This document shows positions 51,748-64,000 of a stretch of 64,000 nucleotides of DNA, one piece after another. The position numbers and the translations under genes are program-made. Origin of the DNA: Hippopus hippopus (taxonomy: Eukaryota; Mollusca; Bivalvia; Cardiida; Cardiidae). Position 1 is the first letter of the stretch. Each line of letters starts with the position of its first letter. The notes below the pieces were generated by a model. It was not told the origin of the DNA and made no database searches. It worked only from the letters and a program-made list of their open reading frames with translations. The stretch spans positions 2,356,001-2,420,000 of the forward strand of contig OX328112.1 of NCBI GenBank assembly GCA_946811185.2. Reading direction: 5' to 3'.

Positions 51748-54700
51748 AAAGGCTCTTGACTGTGTGGGTCTTGGCAAGGTGTAAATTATACAAATAAATG
51801 TAAAGACTTTGTGTAGATCATTTCTGCTGAACATTTTCTCACCTCACATTATCAGTTCACTTATTCCCAGACCTGCATTCACCTATATGCCAATCAAACT
51901 ATTGACATAAGAGGTATGGAACACCTCACCATCGGTAAGGGTGTTACATGAACCCAATGGTAAACTATGACCAGGAATTGTTTATCAAAGTGCCCACTCC
52001 ATACCTCTCAAGCCACTGAATGCAGTGTTTGGTCCAAAGCGTGTTTCTTGCGTTTTTGACTCAATGATTTCTTTTCCGACACACTAAAATTTGTCGTTTG
52101 TGTTGTTTCTGATGCAACCAAAAAAGACCATTTCAATCGAAACAACAGTTTATAATGCACACCATGCCGTTGTGATGAAAACCAAGGGGCAAGATAAGGT
52201 TTGTATATGCAGAAAGAGAAGGTTTTCTACGCCATGATTATTTGTATTGAGAGTTAATGATACATTGCCCAGTGTCAGAAACCGAAATTTTTTAGAATAT
52301 CTGCCCATACTGCACAAAAAGAAAAGCATTACAGAAGACTAATTCCTACCGACTGGTTCTTTTCTGACAGTCACACATATGAAGCTCTGTTTACTGGTAA
52401 ATGAATAGGTACAATTTGTCGCGGCACTTTTAACGTGTGCAGCCTGTGTATCCTATGGTGATTTTTGAAATATTTAACAAGAAAGCGGTTTTTGTAGGCC
52501 AAGATTATTCATATTGAGAGTTTATGATAGGGTGCCGGGTGTCTGAGACCAAATTTCCTTAGAAAATCTGCCCGTAGTGCAAAGAAAAAAAAAAAGCATT
52601 ACTGAGGACGGAGTGCTACTTACTGGCTACTTTCTGACACAGTGACACATTTGAAGCTCTGTTTACTAATAAATACCTAGGAACAGAATAACTATAGGAA
52701 GGTCAATTTGTCGCATCGCTTTAAACCTGTATGGCCTGTGTATTCTAGACACATTTTGAAATATATCCAGAGAAAACAGTTTTCGTACGCCATGATTAAT
52801 TATATTGAGAGTTTATGATAGGGCGCCCAGTGTCCGAAACGAAATTTCCTTAGAAAATCTGCCCGTACTGCAAAAAAAAAAAAGCATTACTGAGGACGGA
52901 GTGCCACCTACTGGCTACTTTCTGACACAGTGACACATTTAAAGCTCTGTTTACTAATAAATACCTAGGAACACAATAACTATAGGAAGGTCAATTTGTC
53001 GCATCGCTTTAAACCTGTATGGCCTGTGTATTCTAGACACATTTTGAAATATATGCAGAGAAAAAAGTTTTCGTACGCCATGATTAATTATATTGAGAGT
53101 TTATGATAGGGCGCCCAGTGTCTGAAACGAAATTTCCTTAGAAAATCTGCCCGTACTGCAAAAAAAAAAAAAGCATTACTGAGGACGGAGTGCAACCTAC
53201 TGGCTACTTTCTGACACAGTGACACATTTGAAGCTCTGTTTACTAATAAATACCTAGGAACAGAATAACTATAGGAAGGTCAATTTGTCGCATCGCTTTA
53301 AACCTGTATGGCCTGTGTATTCTAGACACATTTTGAAATATATGCAGAGAAAAAAGTTTTCGTACGCCATGATTAATTATATTGAGAGTTTATGATAGGG
53401 CGCCCAGTGTCCGAAACGAAATTTCCTTAGAAAATCTGCCCGTACTGCAAAAAAAAAAAAGCATTACTGAGGACGGAGTGCCACCTACTGGCTACTTTCT
53501 GACACAGTCACACATTTGAAGCTTTGTTTATTAATAAACACCTAGGAACACAATAACTATAGGAAGGTCAATTAGTCGCATCGCTTTAAACCTGTATGGC
53601 CTGTGTATTCTAGACGCTTTTTGAAATCTATGCGGAGAAAAAAGTTTTCGTACGCCATGATTAATTATACTGAGAGTTTATGATATTGCGCCCAGTGTCC
53701 AAAACCAAATTTATTTAGAATATCTGCCCATACTGCAAAAAGAAAGCATTAAAGAACATGAATTGCTACCAACTGGCTACTTTCTGACACAGTCACACAT
53801 TTTAGGGTTTGTTTACTAATAAATACCTAGGAACGAAATAACTATAGGAAGGTCAATTTGTCGCCACGCTTTGAATGTTAACGCTCTGTGTATTCTAGAC
53901 GATTTTTGAAATATAACAGCAGATGAGCCGGGGGAAAAAAGACCCGAAAGAACTTGAAAACTGTTTTACTGGCCCTTCCACAAGTAAACACCTTGAAATT
54001 ATGAAAAAAGAATAATCAACTAATGCAACAAATATCCCAGTCTTGTCAGATTAAGTTCCCGTTCCGAGTCGGCGGAGTCACAGAGAAAGGTCCAAAAATG
54101 TACATTAAAGTAGCATAAATAAGGCATTTAAAAAAGTGACCCTAAAATTTTTGTATGACCCCCAAAAATTAACATAACAGAGATAATGTTGCAAATAACA
54201 AAAACACCACTCAATCCAATGTTTTCAAACAAGAAAATTGAACAAGAGAAACTTAATGCTTGACCTAAGAACCCAACTCATTTGACCATTTTGGCATGTT
54301 TTTCTGCACTTGATCACTAACCAATCCTGACTGACTTGATCTATGGGCTGCAGTACAGGCAGACGCGTATGCCACATAATCCTACATTCCTAAAAATGCA
54401 TAAGAAAGAGCTTAAGAACCTATATCCCTTCCTTCACTGTTGTTCCTTTAACGCGGACAATATCGCTAGCCTATTCCTAGGTATAAACACTGGACAGGGT
54501 TTGATTATGACTACCTTTTGAATGGTATCATTTTTCAAGTGACCAAAGGTTAAACAATGACCAATCCTGACTGACTTGATGTATGGGCTGCATTACAGGC
54601 AGACGCGTAGTACTACATAATCCTACATTCCTAAAAATGCAAAAGAAGAGCTTATTGACCTATATCCCTTCCTTTACTGTTGACCCTTTAACACTGACAA

Positions 54701-55042
54701 TATTGCTAGCCTTTTCCTTGGTATTAACACTAGACAGGGTTCGATTATGACTGCCTTTCGAATGCTTTTATTTTTCAAGTGACCAAAGGTTAAACAAGGA
54801 CAAATCCTGACTGACTTGATGTATGGGCTGCATTACGGGCAGACGCGTAGTACTACATAATCCTACTTAACACGGACAATATTGCTAGCCTATTTCTTGG
54901 TATCAACACTGGACAGGGTTTGAAAATGACAACCTTTCGAATGCTATCATTTTTCAAGTGACCAAAGGTTAAACATGGACCCATAGCAAGTTTGTAGTAT
55001 TGACTTGGACTTTCCTCTTCAGGAAAAAAGTGTATTTTACGC
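51748..55042 (+). repeat. Unit U16 (6 A, 3 B with hybrid)
   Basis: Length 3295. A array 52204-53911, B array 54320-54979. Adjacent near-identical partner of U15, consistent with a very recent single-unit duplication. Confidence 0.95.
54320..54559 (+). repeat. Hybrid B1/B2 monomer (U16)
   Basis: Same combination as U15, including cactgttgttcc. Confidence 0.9.
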
Positions 55043-58000
55043 AAAGGCTCTTGACTGTGTGGGTCTTGGCAAGGTGTAAATTATACAAATAAATGTAAAG
55101 ACTTTGTGTAGATCATTTCTGCTGAACATTTTCTCACCTCACATTATCAGTTCACTTATTCCCAGACCTGCATTCACCTATATGCCAATCAAACTATTGA
55201 CATAAGAGGTATGGAACACCTCACCATCGGTAAGGGTGTTACATGAACCCAATGGTAAACTATGACCAGGAATTGTTTATCAAAGTGCCCACTCCATACC
55301 TCTCAAGCCACTGAATGCAGTGTTTGGTCCAAAGCGTGTTTCTTGCGTTTTTGACTCAATGATTTCTTTTCCGACACACTAAAATTTGTCGTTTGTGTTG
55401 TTTCTGATGCAACCAAAAAAGACCATTTCAATCGAAACAACAGTTTATAATGCACACCATGCCGTTGTGATGAAAACCAAGGGGCAAGATAAGGTTTGTA
55501 TATGCAGAAAGAGAAGGTTTTCTACGCCATGATTATTTGTATTGAGAGTTAATGATACATTGCCCAGTGTCAGAAACCGAAATTTTTTAGAATATCTGCC
55601 CATACTGCACAAAAAGAAAAGCATTACAGAAGACTAATTCCTACCGACTGGTTCTTTTCTGACAGTCACACATATGAAGCTCTGTTTACTGGTAAATGAA
55701 TAGGTACAATTTGTCGCGGCACTTTTAACGTGTGCAGCCTGTGTATCCTATGGTGATTTTTGAAATATTTAACAAGAAAGCGGTTTTTGTAGGCCAAGAT
55801 TATTCATATTGAGAGTTTATGATAGGGTGCCGGGTGTCTGAGACCAAATTTCCTTAGAAAATCTGCCCGTAGTGCAAAGAAAAAAAAAAAGCATTACTGA
55901 GGACGGAGTGCTACTTACTGGCTACTTTCTGACACAGTGACACATTTGAAGCTCTGTTTACTAATAAATACCTAGGAACAGAATAACTATAGGAAGGTCA
56001 ATTTGTCGCATCGCTTTAAACCTGTATGGCCTGTGTATTCTAGACACATTTTGAAATATATCCAGAGAAAACAGTTTTCGTACGCCATGATTAATTATAT
56101 TGAGAGTTTATGATAGGGCGCCCAGTGTCCGAAACGAAATTTCCTTAGAAAATCTGCCCGTACTGCAAAAAAAAAAAAGCATTACTGAGGACGGAGTGCC
56201 ACCTACTGGCTACTTTCTGACACAGTGACACATTTGAAGCTCTGTTTACTAATAAATACCTAGGAACAGAATAACTATAGGAAGGTCAATTTGTTGCATC
56301 GCTTTAAACCTGTATGGCCTGTGTATTCTAGACACATTTTGAAATATATGCAGAGAAAAAAGTTTTCGTACGCCATGATTAATTATATTGAGAGTTTATG
56401 ATAGGGCGCCCAGTGTCCGAAACGAAATTTCCTTAGAAAATCTGCCCGTACTGCAAAAAAAAAAAAGCATTACTGAGGACGGAGTGCCACCTACTGGCTA
56501 CTTTCTGACACAGTCACACATTTGAAGCTTTGTTTATTAATAAACACCTAGGAACAGAATAACTATAGGAAGGTCAATTAGTCGCATCGCTTTAAACCTG
56601 TATGGCCTGTGTATTCTAGACGCTTTTTGAAATCTATGCGGAGAAAAAAGTTTTCGTACGCCATGATTAATTATACTGAGAGTTTATGATATTGCGCCCA
56701 GTGTCCAAAACCAAATTTATTTAGAATATCTGCCCATACTGCAAAAAGAAAGCATTAAAGAACATGAATTGCTACCAACTGGCTACTTTCTGACACAGTC
56801 ACTTATTTTAGGGTTTGTTTACTAATAAATACCTAGGAACGAAATAACTATAGGAAGGTCAATTTGTCGCCACGCTTTGAATGTTAACGCTCTGTGTATT
56901 CTAGACGATTTTTGAAATATAACAGCAGATGAGCCGGGGGAAAAAAGACCCGAAAGAACTTGAAAACTGTTTTACTGGCCCTTCCACAAGTAAACACCTT
57001 GAAATTATGAAAAAAGAATAATCAACTAATGCAACAAATATCCCAGTCTTGTCAGATTAAGTTCCCGTTCCGAGTCGGCGGAGTCACAGAGAAAGGTCCA
57101 AAAATGTACATTAAAGTAGCATAAATAAGGCATTTAAAAAAGTGACCCTAAAATTTTTGTATGACCCCCAAAAATTAACATAACAGAGATAATGTTGCAA
57201 ATAACAAAAACACCACCCAATCCAATGTTTTCAAACAAGAAAATTGAACAAGAGAAACTTAATGCTTGACCTAAGAACCCAACTCATTTGACCATTTTGG
57301 CATGTTTTTCTGCACTTGATCACTAACCAATCCTGACTGACTTGATCTATGGGCTGCAGTACAGGCAGACGCGTATGCCACGTAATCCTACATTCCTAAA
57401 AATGCATAAGAAAGAGCTTAAGAACCTATATCCCTTCCTTCACTGTTGTGCCTTTAACGCGGACAATATCGCTAGCCTATTCCTAGGTATAAATACTGGA
57501 CAGGGTTTGATTATGACTACCTTTTGAATGGTATCATTTTTCAAGTGACCAAAGGTTAAACAATGACCAATCCTGACTGACTTGATGTATGGGCTGCATT
57601 ACAGGCAGACGCGTAGTACTACATAATCCTACATTCCTAAAAATGCAAAAGAAGAGCTTATTGACCTATATCCCTTCCTTTACTGTTGACCCTTTAACAC
57701 TGACAATATTGCTAGCCTTTTCCTTGGTATTAACACTAGACAGGGTTCGATTATGACTGCCTTTCGAATGCTTTTATTTTTCAAGTGACCAAAGGTTAAA
57801 CAAGGACAAATCCTGACTGACTTGATGTATGGGCTGCATTACGGGCAGACGCGTAGTACTACATAATCCTACTTAACACGGACAATATTGCTAGCCTATT
57901 TCTTGGTATCAACACTGGACAGGGTTTGAAAATGACAACCTTTCGAATGCTATCATTTTTCAAGTGACCAAAGGTTAAACATGGACCCATAGCAAGTTTG

Positions 58001-58048
58001 TAGTATTGACTTGGACTTTCCTCTTCAGGAAAAAAGTGTATTTTACGC
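55043..58048 (+). repeat. Unit U17 (5 A, 3 B with hybrid), mosaic of U16 and U12 types
   Basis: Length 3006, as U12. A array 55499-56917, B array 57326-57985. The left part has gtagtgcaaag like U14-U16; the right part has cacgtaatcc and ataaatactgg like U12. Private: ttgttgcatcg near 56291, gtcacttatttt near 56798, caccacccaatcc near 57211. Confidence 0.95.
57326..57565 (+). repeat. Hybrid B1/B2 monomer (U17)
   Basis: Same haplotype as U12's hybrid: cacgtaatcc at the left and ataaatactgg at the right. Confidence 0.9.
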
Positions 58049-61000
58049 AAAGGCTCTTGACTGTGTGGGTCTTGGCAAGGTGTAAATTATACAAATAAAT
58101 GTAAAGACTTTGTGTAGATCATTTCTGCTGAACATTTTCTCACCTCACATTATCAGTTCACTTATTCCCAGACCTGCATTCACCTATATGCCAATCAAAC
58201 TATTGACATAAGAGGTATGGAACACCTCACCATCGGTAAGGGTGTTACATGAACCCAATGGTAAACTATGACCAGGAATTGTTTATCAAAGTGCCCACTC
58301 CATACCTCTCAAGCCACTGAATGCAGTGTTTGGTCCAAAGCGTGTTTCTTGCGTTTTTGACTCAATGATTTCTTTTCCGACACACTAAAATTTGTCGTTT
58401 GTGTTGTTTCTGATGCAACCAAAAAAGACCATTTCAATCGAAACAACAGTTTATAATGCACACCATGCCGTTGTGATGAAAACCAAGGGGCAAGATAAGG
58501 TTTGTATATGCAGAAAGAGAAGGTTTTCTACGCCATGATTATTTGTATTGAGAGTTAATGATACATTGCCCAGTGTCAGAAACCAAAATTTTTTAGAATA
58601 TCTGCCCATACTGCACAAAAAGAAAAGCATTACAGAAGACTAATTCCTACCAACTGGTTCTTTTCTGACAGTCACACATATGAAGCTCTGTTTACTGGTA
58701 AATGAATAGGTACAATTTGTCGCGGCACTTTTAACGTGTGCAGCCTGTGTATCCTATGGTGATTTTTGAAATATTTAACAAGAAAGCGCTTTTTGTAGGC
58801 CAAGATTATTCATATTGAGAGTTTATGATAGGGTGCCGGGTGTCTGAAACCAAATTTCCTTAGAAAATCTGCCCGTACTGCAAAGAAAAAAAAAAAGCAT
58901 TACTGAGGACGGAGTGCTACTTACTGGCTACTTTCTGACACAGTGACACATTTGAAGCTCTGTTTACTAATAAATACCTAGGAACAGAATAACTATAGGA
59001 AGGTCAATTTGTCGCATCGCTTTAAACCTGTATGGCCTGTGTATTCTAGACACATTTTGAAATATATCCAGAGAAAACAGTTTTCGTACGCCATGATTAA
59101 TTATATTGAGAGTTTATGATAGGGCGCCCAGTGTCCGAAACGAAATTTCCTTAGAAAATCTGCCCGTACTGCAAAAAGAAAAAAGCATTACTGAGGATGG
59201 AGTGCCACCTACTGGCTACTTTCTGACACAGTGACACATTTGAAGCTCTGTTTACTAATAAATACCTAGGAACAGAATAACTATAGGAAGGTCAATTTGT
59301 CGCATCGCTTTAAACCTGTATGGCCTGTGTATTCTAGACACATTTTGAAATATATGCAGAGAAAAAAGTTTTCGTACGCCATGATTAATTATATTGAGAG
59401 TTTATGATAGGGCGCCCAGTGTCCGAAACGAAATTTCCTTAGAAAATCTGCCCGTACTGCAAAAAAAAAAAAGCATTACTGAGGACGGAGTGCCACCTAC
59501 TGGCTACTTTCTGACACAGTCACACATTTGAAGCTTTGTTTATTAATAAACACCTAGGAACACAATAACTATAGGAAGGTCAATTAGTCGCATCGCTTTA
59601 AACCTGTATGGCCTGTGTATTCTAGACGCTTTTTGAAATCTATGCGGAGAAAAAAGTTTTCGTACGCCATGATTAATTATACTGAGAGTTTATGATATTG
59701 CGCCCAGTGTCCAAAACCAAATTTATTTAGAATATCTGCCCATACTGCAAAAAGAAAGCAATAAAGAACATGAATTGCTACCATCTGGCTACTTTCTGAC
59801 ACAGTCACACATTTTAGGGTTTGTTTACTAATAAATACCTAGGAACGAAATAACTATAGGAAGGTCAATTTGTCGCCACGCTTTGAATGTTAACGCTCTG
59901 TGTATTCTAGACGATTTTTGAAATGTAACAGCAGATGAGCCGGGGGAAAAAAGACCCGAAAGAACTTGAAAACTGTTTTACTGGCCCTTCCACAAGTAAA
60001 CACCTTGAAATTATGAAAAAAGAATAATCAACTAATGCAACAAATATCCCAGTCTTGTCAGATTAAGTTCCCGTTCCGAGTCGGCGGAGTCACAGAGAAA
60101 GGTCCAAAAATGTACATTAAAGTAGCATAAATAAGGCATTTAAAAAAGTGACCCTAAAATTTTTGTATGACCCCCAAAAATTAACATAACAGAGATAATG
60201 TTGCAAATAACAAAAACACCACTCAATCCAATGTTTTCAAACAAGAAAATTGAACAAGAGAAACTTAATGCTTGACCTAAGAACCCAACTCATTTGACCA
60301 TTTTGGCATGTTTTTCTGCACTTGATCACTAACCAATCCTGACTGACTTGATCTATGGGCTGCAGTACAGGCAGACGCGTATGCCACATAATCCTACATT
60401 CCTAAAAATGCATAAGAAAGAGCTTAAGAACCTATATCCCTTCCTTCACTGTTGTTCCTTTAACGCGGACAATATCGCTGGCCTATTCCTTGGTATTAAA
60501 ACTGGACAATGTTCAATTATGACTACCTTTCAAATGCTATTATTTTTCAAGTGACAAAAAGTTAAACAATGACCAATCCTGACTGACTTGATCTTTGGGC
60601 TGCATTACGGGCTGACGCGTATGCCACATAATCCTACATTCCTAAAAATGCATAAGAAAGAGCTTAAGAACCTATATCCCTTCCTTCACTGTTGTGCCTT
60701 TAACGCGGACAATATCGCTAGCCTATTCCTAGGTATAAACACTGGACAGGGTTTGATTATGACTACCTTTTGAATGGTATCATTTTTCAAGTGACCAAAG
60801 GTTAAACAATGACCAATCCTGACTGACTTGATGTATGGGCTGCATTACAGGCAGACGCGTAGTACTACATAATCCTACATTCCTAAAAATGCAAAAGAAG
60901 AGCTTATTGACCTATATCCCTTCCTTTACTGTTGACCCTTTAACACTGACAATATTGCTAGCCTTTTCCTTGGTATTAACACTAGACAGGGTTCGATTAT

Positions 61001-61294
61001 GACTGCCTTTCGAATGCTTTTATTTTTCAAGTGACCAAAGGTTAAACAAGGACAAATCCTGACTGACTTGATGTATGGGCTGCATTACGGGCAGACGCGT
61101 AGTACTACATAATCCTACTTAACACAGACAATATTGCTAGCCTATTTCTTGGTATCAACACTGGACAGGGTTTGAAAATGACAACCTTTCGAATGCTATC
61201 ATTTTTCAAGTGACCAAAGGTTAAACATGGACCCATAGCAAGTTTGTAGTATTGACTTGGACTTTCCTCTTCAGGAAAAAAGTGTATTTTACGC
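58049..61294 (+). repeat. Unit U18 (5 A, 4 B), close copy of U13
   Basis: Length 3246, as U13. A array 58505-59923, B array 60332-61231. It shares all the rare U13 variants listed there. Differences: aacacaataac rather than aacagaataac in the penultimate A, private gcaataaag in the last A, and cactgttgttcc in B1. Confidence 0.95.
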
Positions 61295-64000
61295 AAAGGC
61301 TCTTGACTGTGTGGGTCTTGGCAAGGTGTAAATTATAAAAATAAATGTAAAGACTTTGTGTAGATCATTTCTGCTGAACATTTTCTCACCTCACATTATC
61401 AGTTCACTTATTCCCAGACCTGCATTCACCTATATGCCAATCAAACTATTGACATAAGAGGTATGGAACACCTCACCATCGGTAAGGGTGTTACATGAAC
61501 CCAATGGTAAACTATGACCAGGAATTGTTTATCAAAGTGCCCACTCCATACCTCTCAAGCCACTGAATGCAGTGTTTGGTCCAAAGCGTGTTTCTTGCGT
61601 TTTTGACTCAATGATTTCTTTTCCGACACACTAAAATTTGTCGTTTGTGTTGTTTCTGATGCAACCAAAAAAGACCATTTCAATCGAAACAACAGTTTAT
61701 AATGCACACCATGCCGTTGTGATGAAAACCAAGGGGCAAGATAAGGTTTGTATATGCAGAAAGAGAAGGTTTTCTACGCCATGATTATTTGTATTGAGAG
61801 TTAATGATACATTGCCCAGTGTCAGAAACCGAAATTTTTTAGAATATCTGCCCATACTGCACAAAAAGAAAAGCATTACAGAAGACTAATTCCTACCGAC
61901 TGGTTCTTTTCTGACAGTCACACATATGAAGCTCTGTTTACTGGTAAATGAATAGGTACAATTTGTCGCGGCACTTTTAACGTGTGCAGCCTGTGTATCC
62001 TATGGTGATTTTTGAAATATTTAACAAGAAAGCGGTTTTTGTAGGCCAAGATTATTCATATTGAGAGTTTATGATAGGGTGCCGGGTGTCTGAGACCAAA
62101 TTTCCTTAGAAAATCTGCCCGTAGTGCAAAGAAAAAAAAAAAGCATTACTGAGGACGGAGTGCTACTTACTGGCTACTTTCTGACACAGTGACACATTTG
62201 AAGCTCTGTTTACTAATAAATACCTAGGAACAGAATAACTATAGGAAGGTCAATTTGTCGCATCGCTTTAAACCTGTATGGCCTGTGTATTCTAGACACA
62301 TTTTGAAATATATCCAGAGAAAACAGTTTTCGTACGCCATGATTAATTATATTGAGAGTTTATGATAGGGCGCCCAGTGTCCGAAACGAAATTTCCTTAG
62401 AAAATCTGCCCGTACTGCAAAAAAAAAAAAGCATTACTGAGGACGGAGTGCCACCTACTGGCTACTTTCTGACACAGTGACACATTTAAAGCTCTGTTTA
62501 CTAATAAATACCTAGGAACACAATAACTATAGGAAGGTCAATTTGTCGCATCGCTTTAAACCTGTATGGCCTGTGTATTCTAGACACATTTTGAAATATA
62601 TGCAGAGAAAAAAGTTTTCGTACGCCATGATTAATTATATTGAGAGTTTATGATAGGGCGCCCAGTGTCTGAAACGAAATTTCCTTAGAAAATCTGCCCG
62701 TACTGCAAAAAAAAAAAAAGCATTACTGAGGACGGAGTGCAACCTACTGGCTACTTTCTGACACAGTGACACATTTGAAGCTCTGTTTACTAATAAATAC
62801 CTAGGAACAGAATAACTATAGGAAGGTCAATTTGTCGCATCGCTTTAAACCTGTATGGCCTGTGTATTCTAGACACATTTTGAAATATATGCAGAGAAAA
62901 AAGTTTTCGTACGCCATGATTAATTATATTGAGAGTTTATGATAGGGCGCCCAGTGTCCGAAACGAAATTTCCTTAGAAAATCTGCCCGTACTGCAAAAA
63001 AAAAAAAGCATTACTGAGGACGGAGTGCCACCTACTGGCTACTTTCTGACACAGTCACACATTTGAAGCTTTGTTTATTAATAAACACCTAGGAACACAA
63101 TAACTATAGGAAGGTCAATTAGTCGCATCGCTTTAAACCTGTATGGCCTGTGTATTCTAGACGCTTTTTGAAATCTATGCGGAGAAAAAAGTTTTCGTAC
63201 GCCATGATTAATTATACTGAGAGTTTATGATATTGCGCCCAGTGTCCAAAACCAAATTTATTTAGAATATCTGCCCATACTGCAAAAAGAAAGCATTAAA
63301 GAACATGAATTGCTACCAACTGGCTACTTTCTGACACAGTCACACATTTTAGGGTTTGTTTACTAATAAATACCTAGGAACGAAATAACTATAGGAAGGT
63401 CAATTTGTCGCCACGCTTTGAATGTTAACGCTCTGTGTATTCTAGACGATTTTTGAAATATAACAGCAGATGAGCCGGGGGAAAAAAGACCCGAAAGAAC
63501 TTGAAAACTGTTTTACTGGCCCTTCCACAAGTAAACACCTTGAAATTATGAAAAAAGAATAATCAACTAATGCAACAAATATCCCAGTCTTGTCAGATTA
63601 AGTTCCCGTTCCGAGTCGGCGGAGTCACAGAGAAAGGTCCAAAAATGTACATTAAAGTAGCATAAATAAGGCATTTAAAAAAGTGACCCTAAAATTTTTG
63701 TATGACCCCCAAAAATTAACATAACAGAGATAATGTTGCAAATAACAAAAACACCACTCAATCCAATGTTTTCAAACAAGAAAATTGAACAAGAGAAACT
63801 TAATGCTTGACCTAAGAACCCAACTCATTTGACCATTTTGGCATGTTTTTCTGCACTTGATCACTAACCAATCCTGACTGACTTGATCTATGGGCTGCAG
63901 TACAGGCAGACGCGTATGCCACATAATCCTACATTCCTAAAAATGCATAAGAAAGAGCTTAAGAACCTATATCCCTTCCTTCACTGTTGTGCCTTTCACG
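61295..64000 (+). repeat. Unit U19, cut by the window edge (6 A, partial B1)
   Basis: 2706 bp present. A array 61751-63458, S2 63459-63866, B1 from 63867 to the edge. A variants match U15/U16. Private: ttataaaaataaatg near 61335 (others ttatacaaataaatg), and tttcacg at 63994-64000 where all other B1 copies have tttaacg. Confidence 0.94.

Larger units (their letters stand above)
1..64000. repeat. Macrosatellite array of ~3.5-kb units, 18 complete plus 1 partial, head to tail
   Basis: The string aaaggctcttgactgtg recurs at 1, 3536, 7072, 10608, 13567, 17106, 20643, 24180, 28007, 31544, 35081, 38665, 41671, 44917, 48452, 51748, 55043, 58049 and 61295, always in the same orientation, and the sequence between is nearly identical copy to copy. 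No non-array sequence is present, so both array ends lie outside the window. Each unit contains two inner tandem arrays (A ~289 bp, B 240 bp) separated by single-copy spacers. No rRNA, tRNA, transposase, reverse transcriptase or other recognisable gene is visible. Copies this similar over 64 kb imply recent or continuing homogenisation. I read this as eukaryotic satellite DNA; the taxon and chromosomal location cannot be told from the sequence. Confidence 0.97.

Noticed and set aside
2589..61296. Recurrent 61-68 codon frames on both strands as genes
   Set aside because: Apart from the U10 case they start at TTG, are short, lack recognisable domains, and recur only as part of the repeated DNA. 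In a eukaryotic satellite this is expected by chance.
1..64000. CRISPR array or bacterial repeat region
   Set aside because: Repeats of 240-290 bp without unique spacers, no cas genes, and 64 kb without coding sequence do not fit a prokaryote.
1..64000. rDNA intergenic spacer
   Set aside because: Spacers of rDNA also have nested subrepeats, but no rRNA sequence occurs in 18 complete units, so the unit cannot be an rDNA repeat.
63994..64000. tttcacg at the window end as a real variant
   Set aside because: One base differs from every other B1 copy (position 63997), but it lies four bases from the edge and cannot be judged without the flanking sequence.

Overview
The window is one long, head-to-tail, non-coding tandem array; I see no conventional gene in it. 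It holds 18 complete copies and one partial copy (U1-U19) of a unit of about 3.5 kb, all on the same strand, and the array runs off both window edges. The scale, AT-richness, lack of protein-coding or RNA genes and nested repeat structure indicate a eukaryotic nuclear macrosatellite or complex satellite (heterochromatic, subtelomeric, centromere-proximal or sex-linked). The sequence does not let me name the taxon, and I do not recognise the repeat family.

Each unit has the same layout. (1) S1, about 456 bp, not repeated within the unit, with two inverted repeats. (2) The A array: tandem monomers of about 289 bp (A1 267, A2 291, central copies 288-289, last copy 285), most with a poly-A tract near the middle. 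(3) S2, about 408 bp, AT-rich and single-copy within the unit. (4) The B array: three 240-bp monomers (B1, B2, B3) and a fourth (B4) with a 61-bp internal deletion. (5) S3, a 63-bp tail joined directly to the next S1. Reference limits in U1: S1 1-456, A 457-2164, S2 2165-2572, B 2573-3472, S3 3473-3535. The phase (unit start = window start) is arbitrary.

Unit lengths are 3535, 3536, 3536, 2959, 3539, 3537, 3537, 3827, 3537, 3537, 3584, 3006, 3246, 3535, 3296, 3295, 3006 and 3246 bp, plus a 2706-bp partial. Apart from a few bases, mostly poly-A length, these are explained by whole-monomer changes: 4, 5, 6 or 7 A monomers, and either 4 B monomers or 3 with B1 and B2 fused. By my count there are 110 A monomers and 67 B monomers plus a partial one.

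Diagnostic single-base variants show blocks of related units: U1-U2; U5-U8 with a half-unit offset into U9; U10 as an outlier rich in private changes; and U12-U19. In the last group the layout repeats with an exact 16,378-bp shift (U12 to U17, U13 to U18, U14 to U19), a candidate five-unit higher-order repeat. The short ORFs of 61-68 codons in B and at the B4/S3 edge begin at TTG and recur only because the DNA recurs; I do not call them genes. The most interesting content is the record of unequal exchange and conversion at three nested scales.
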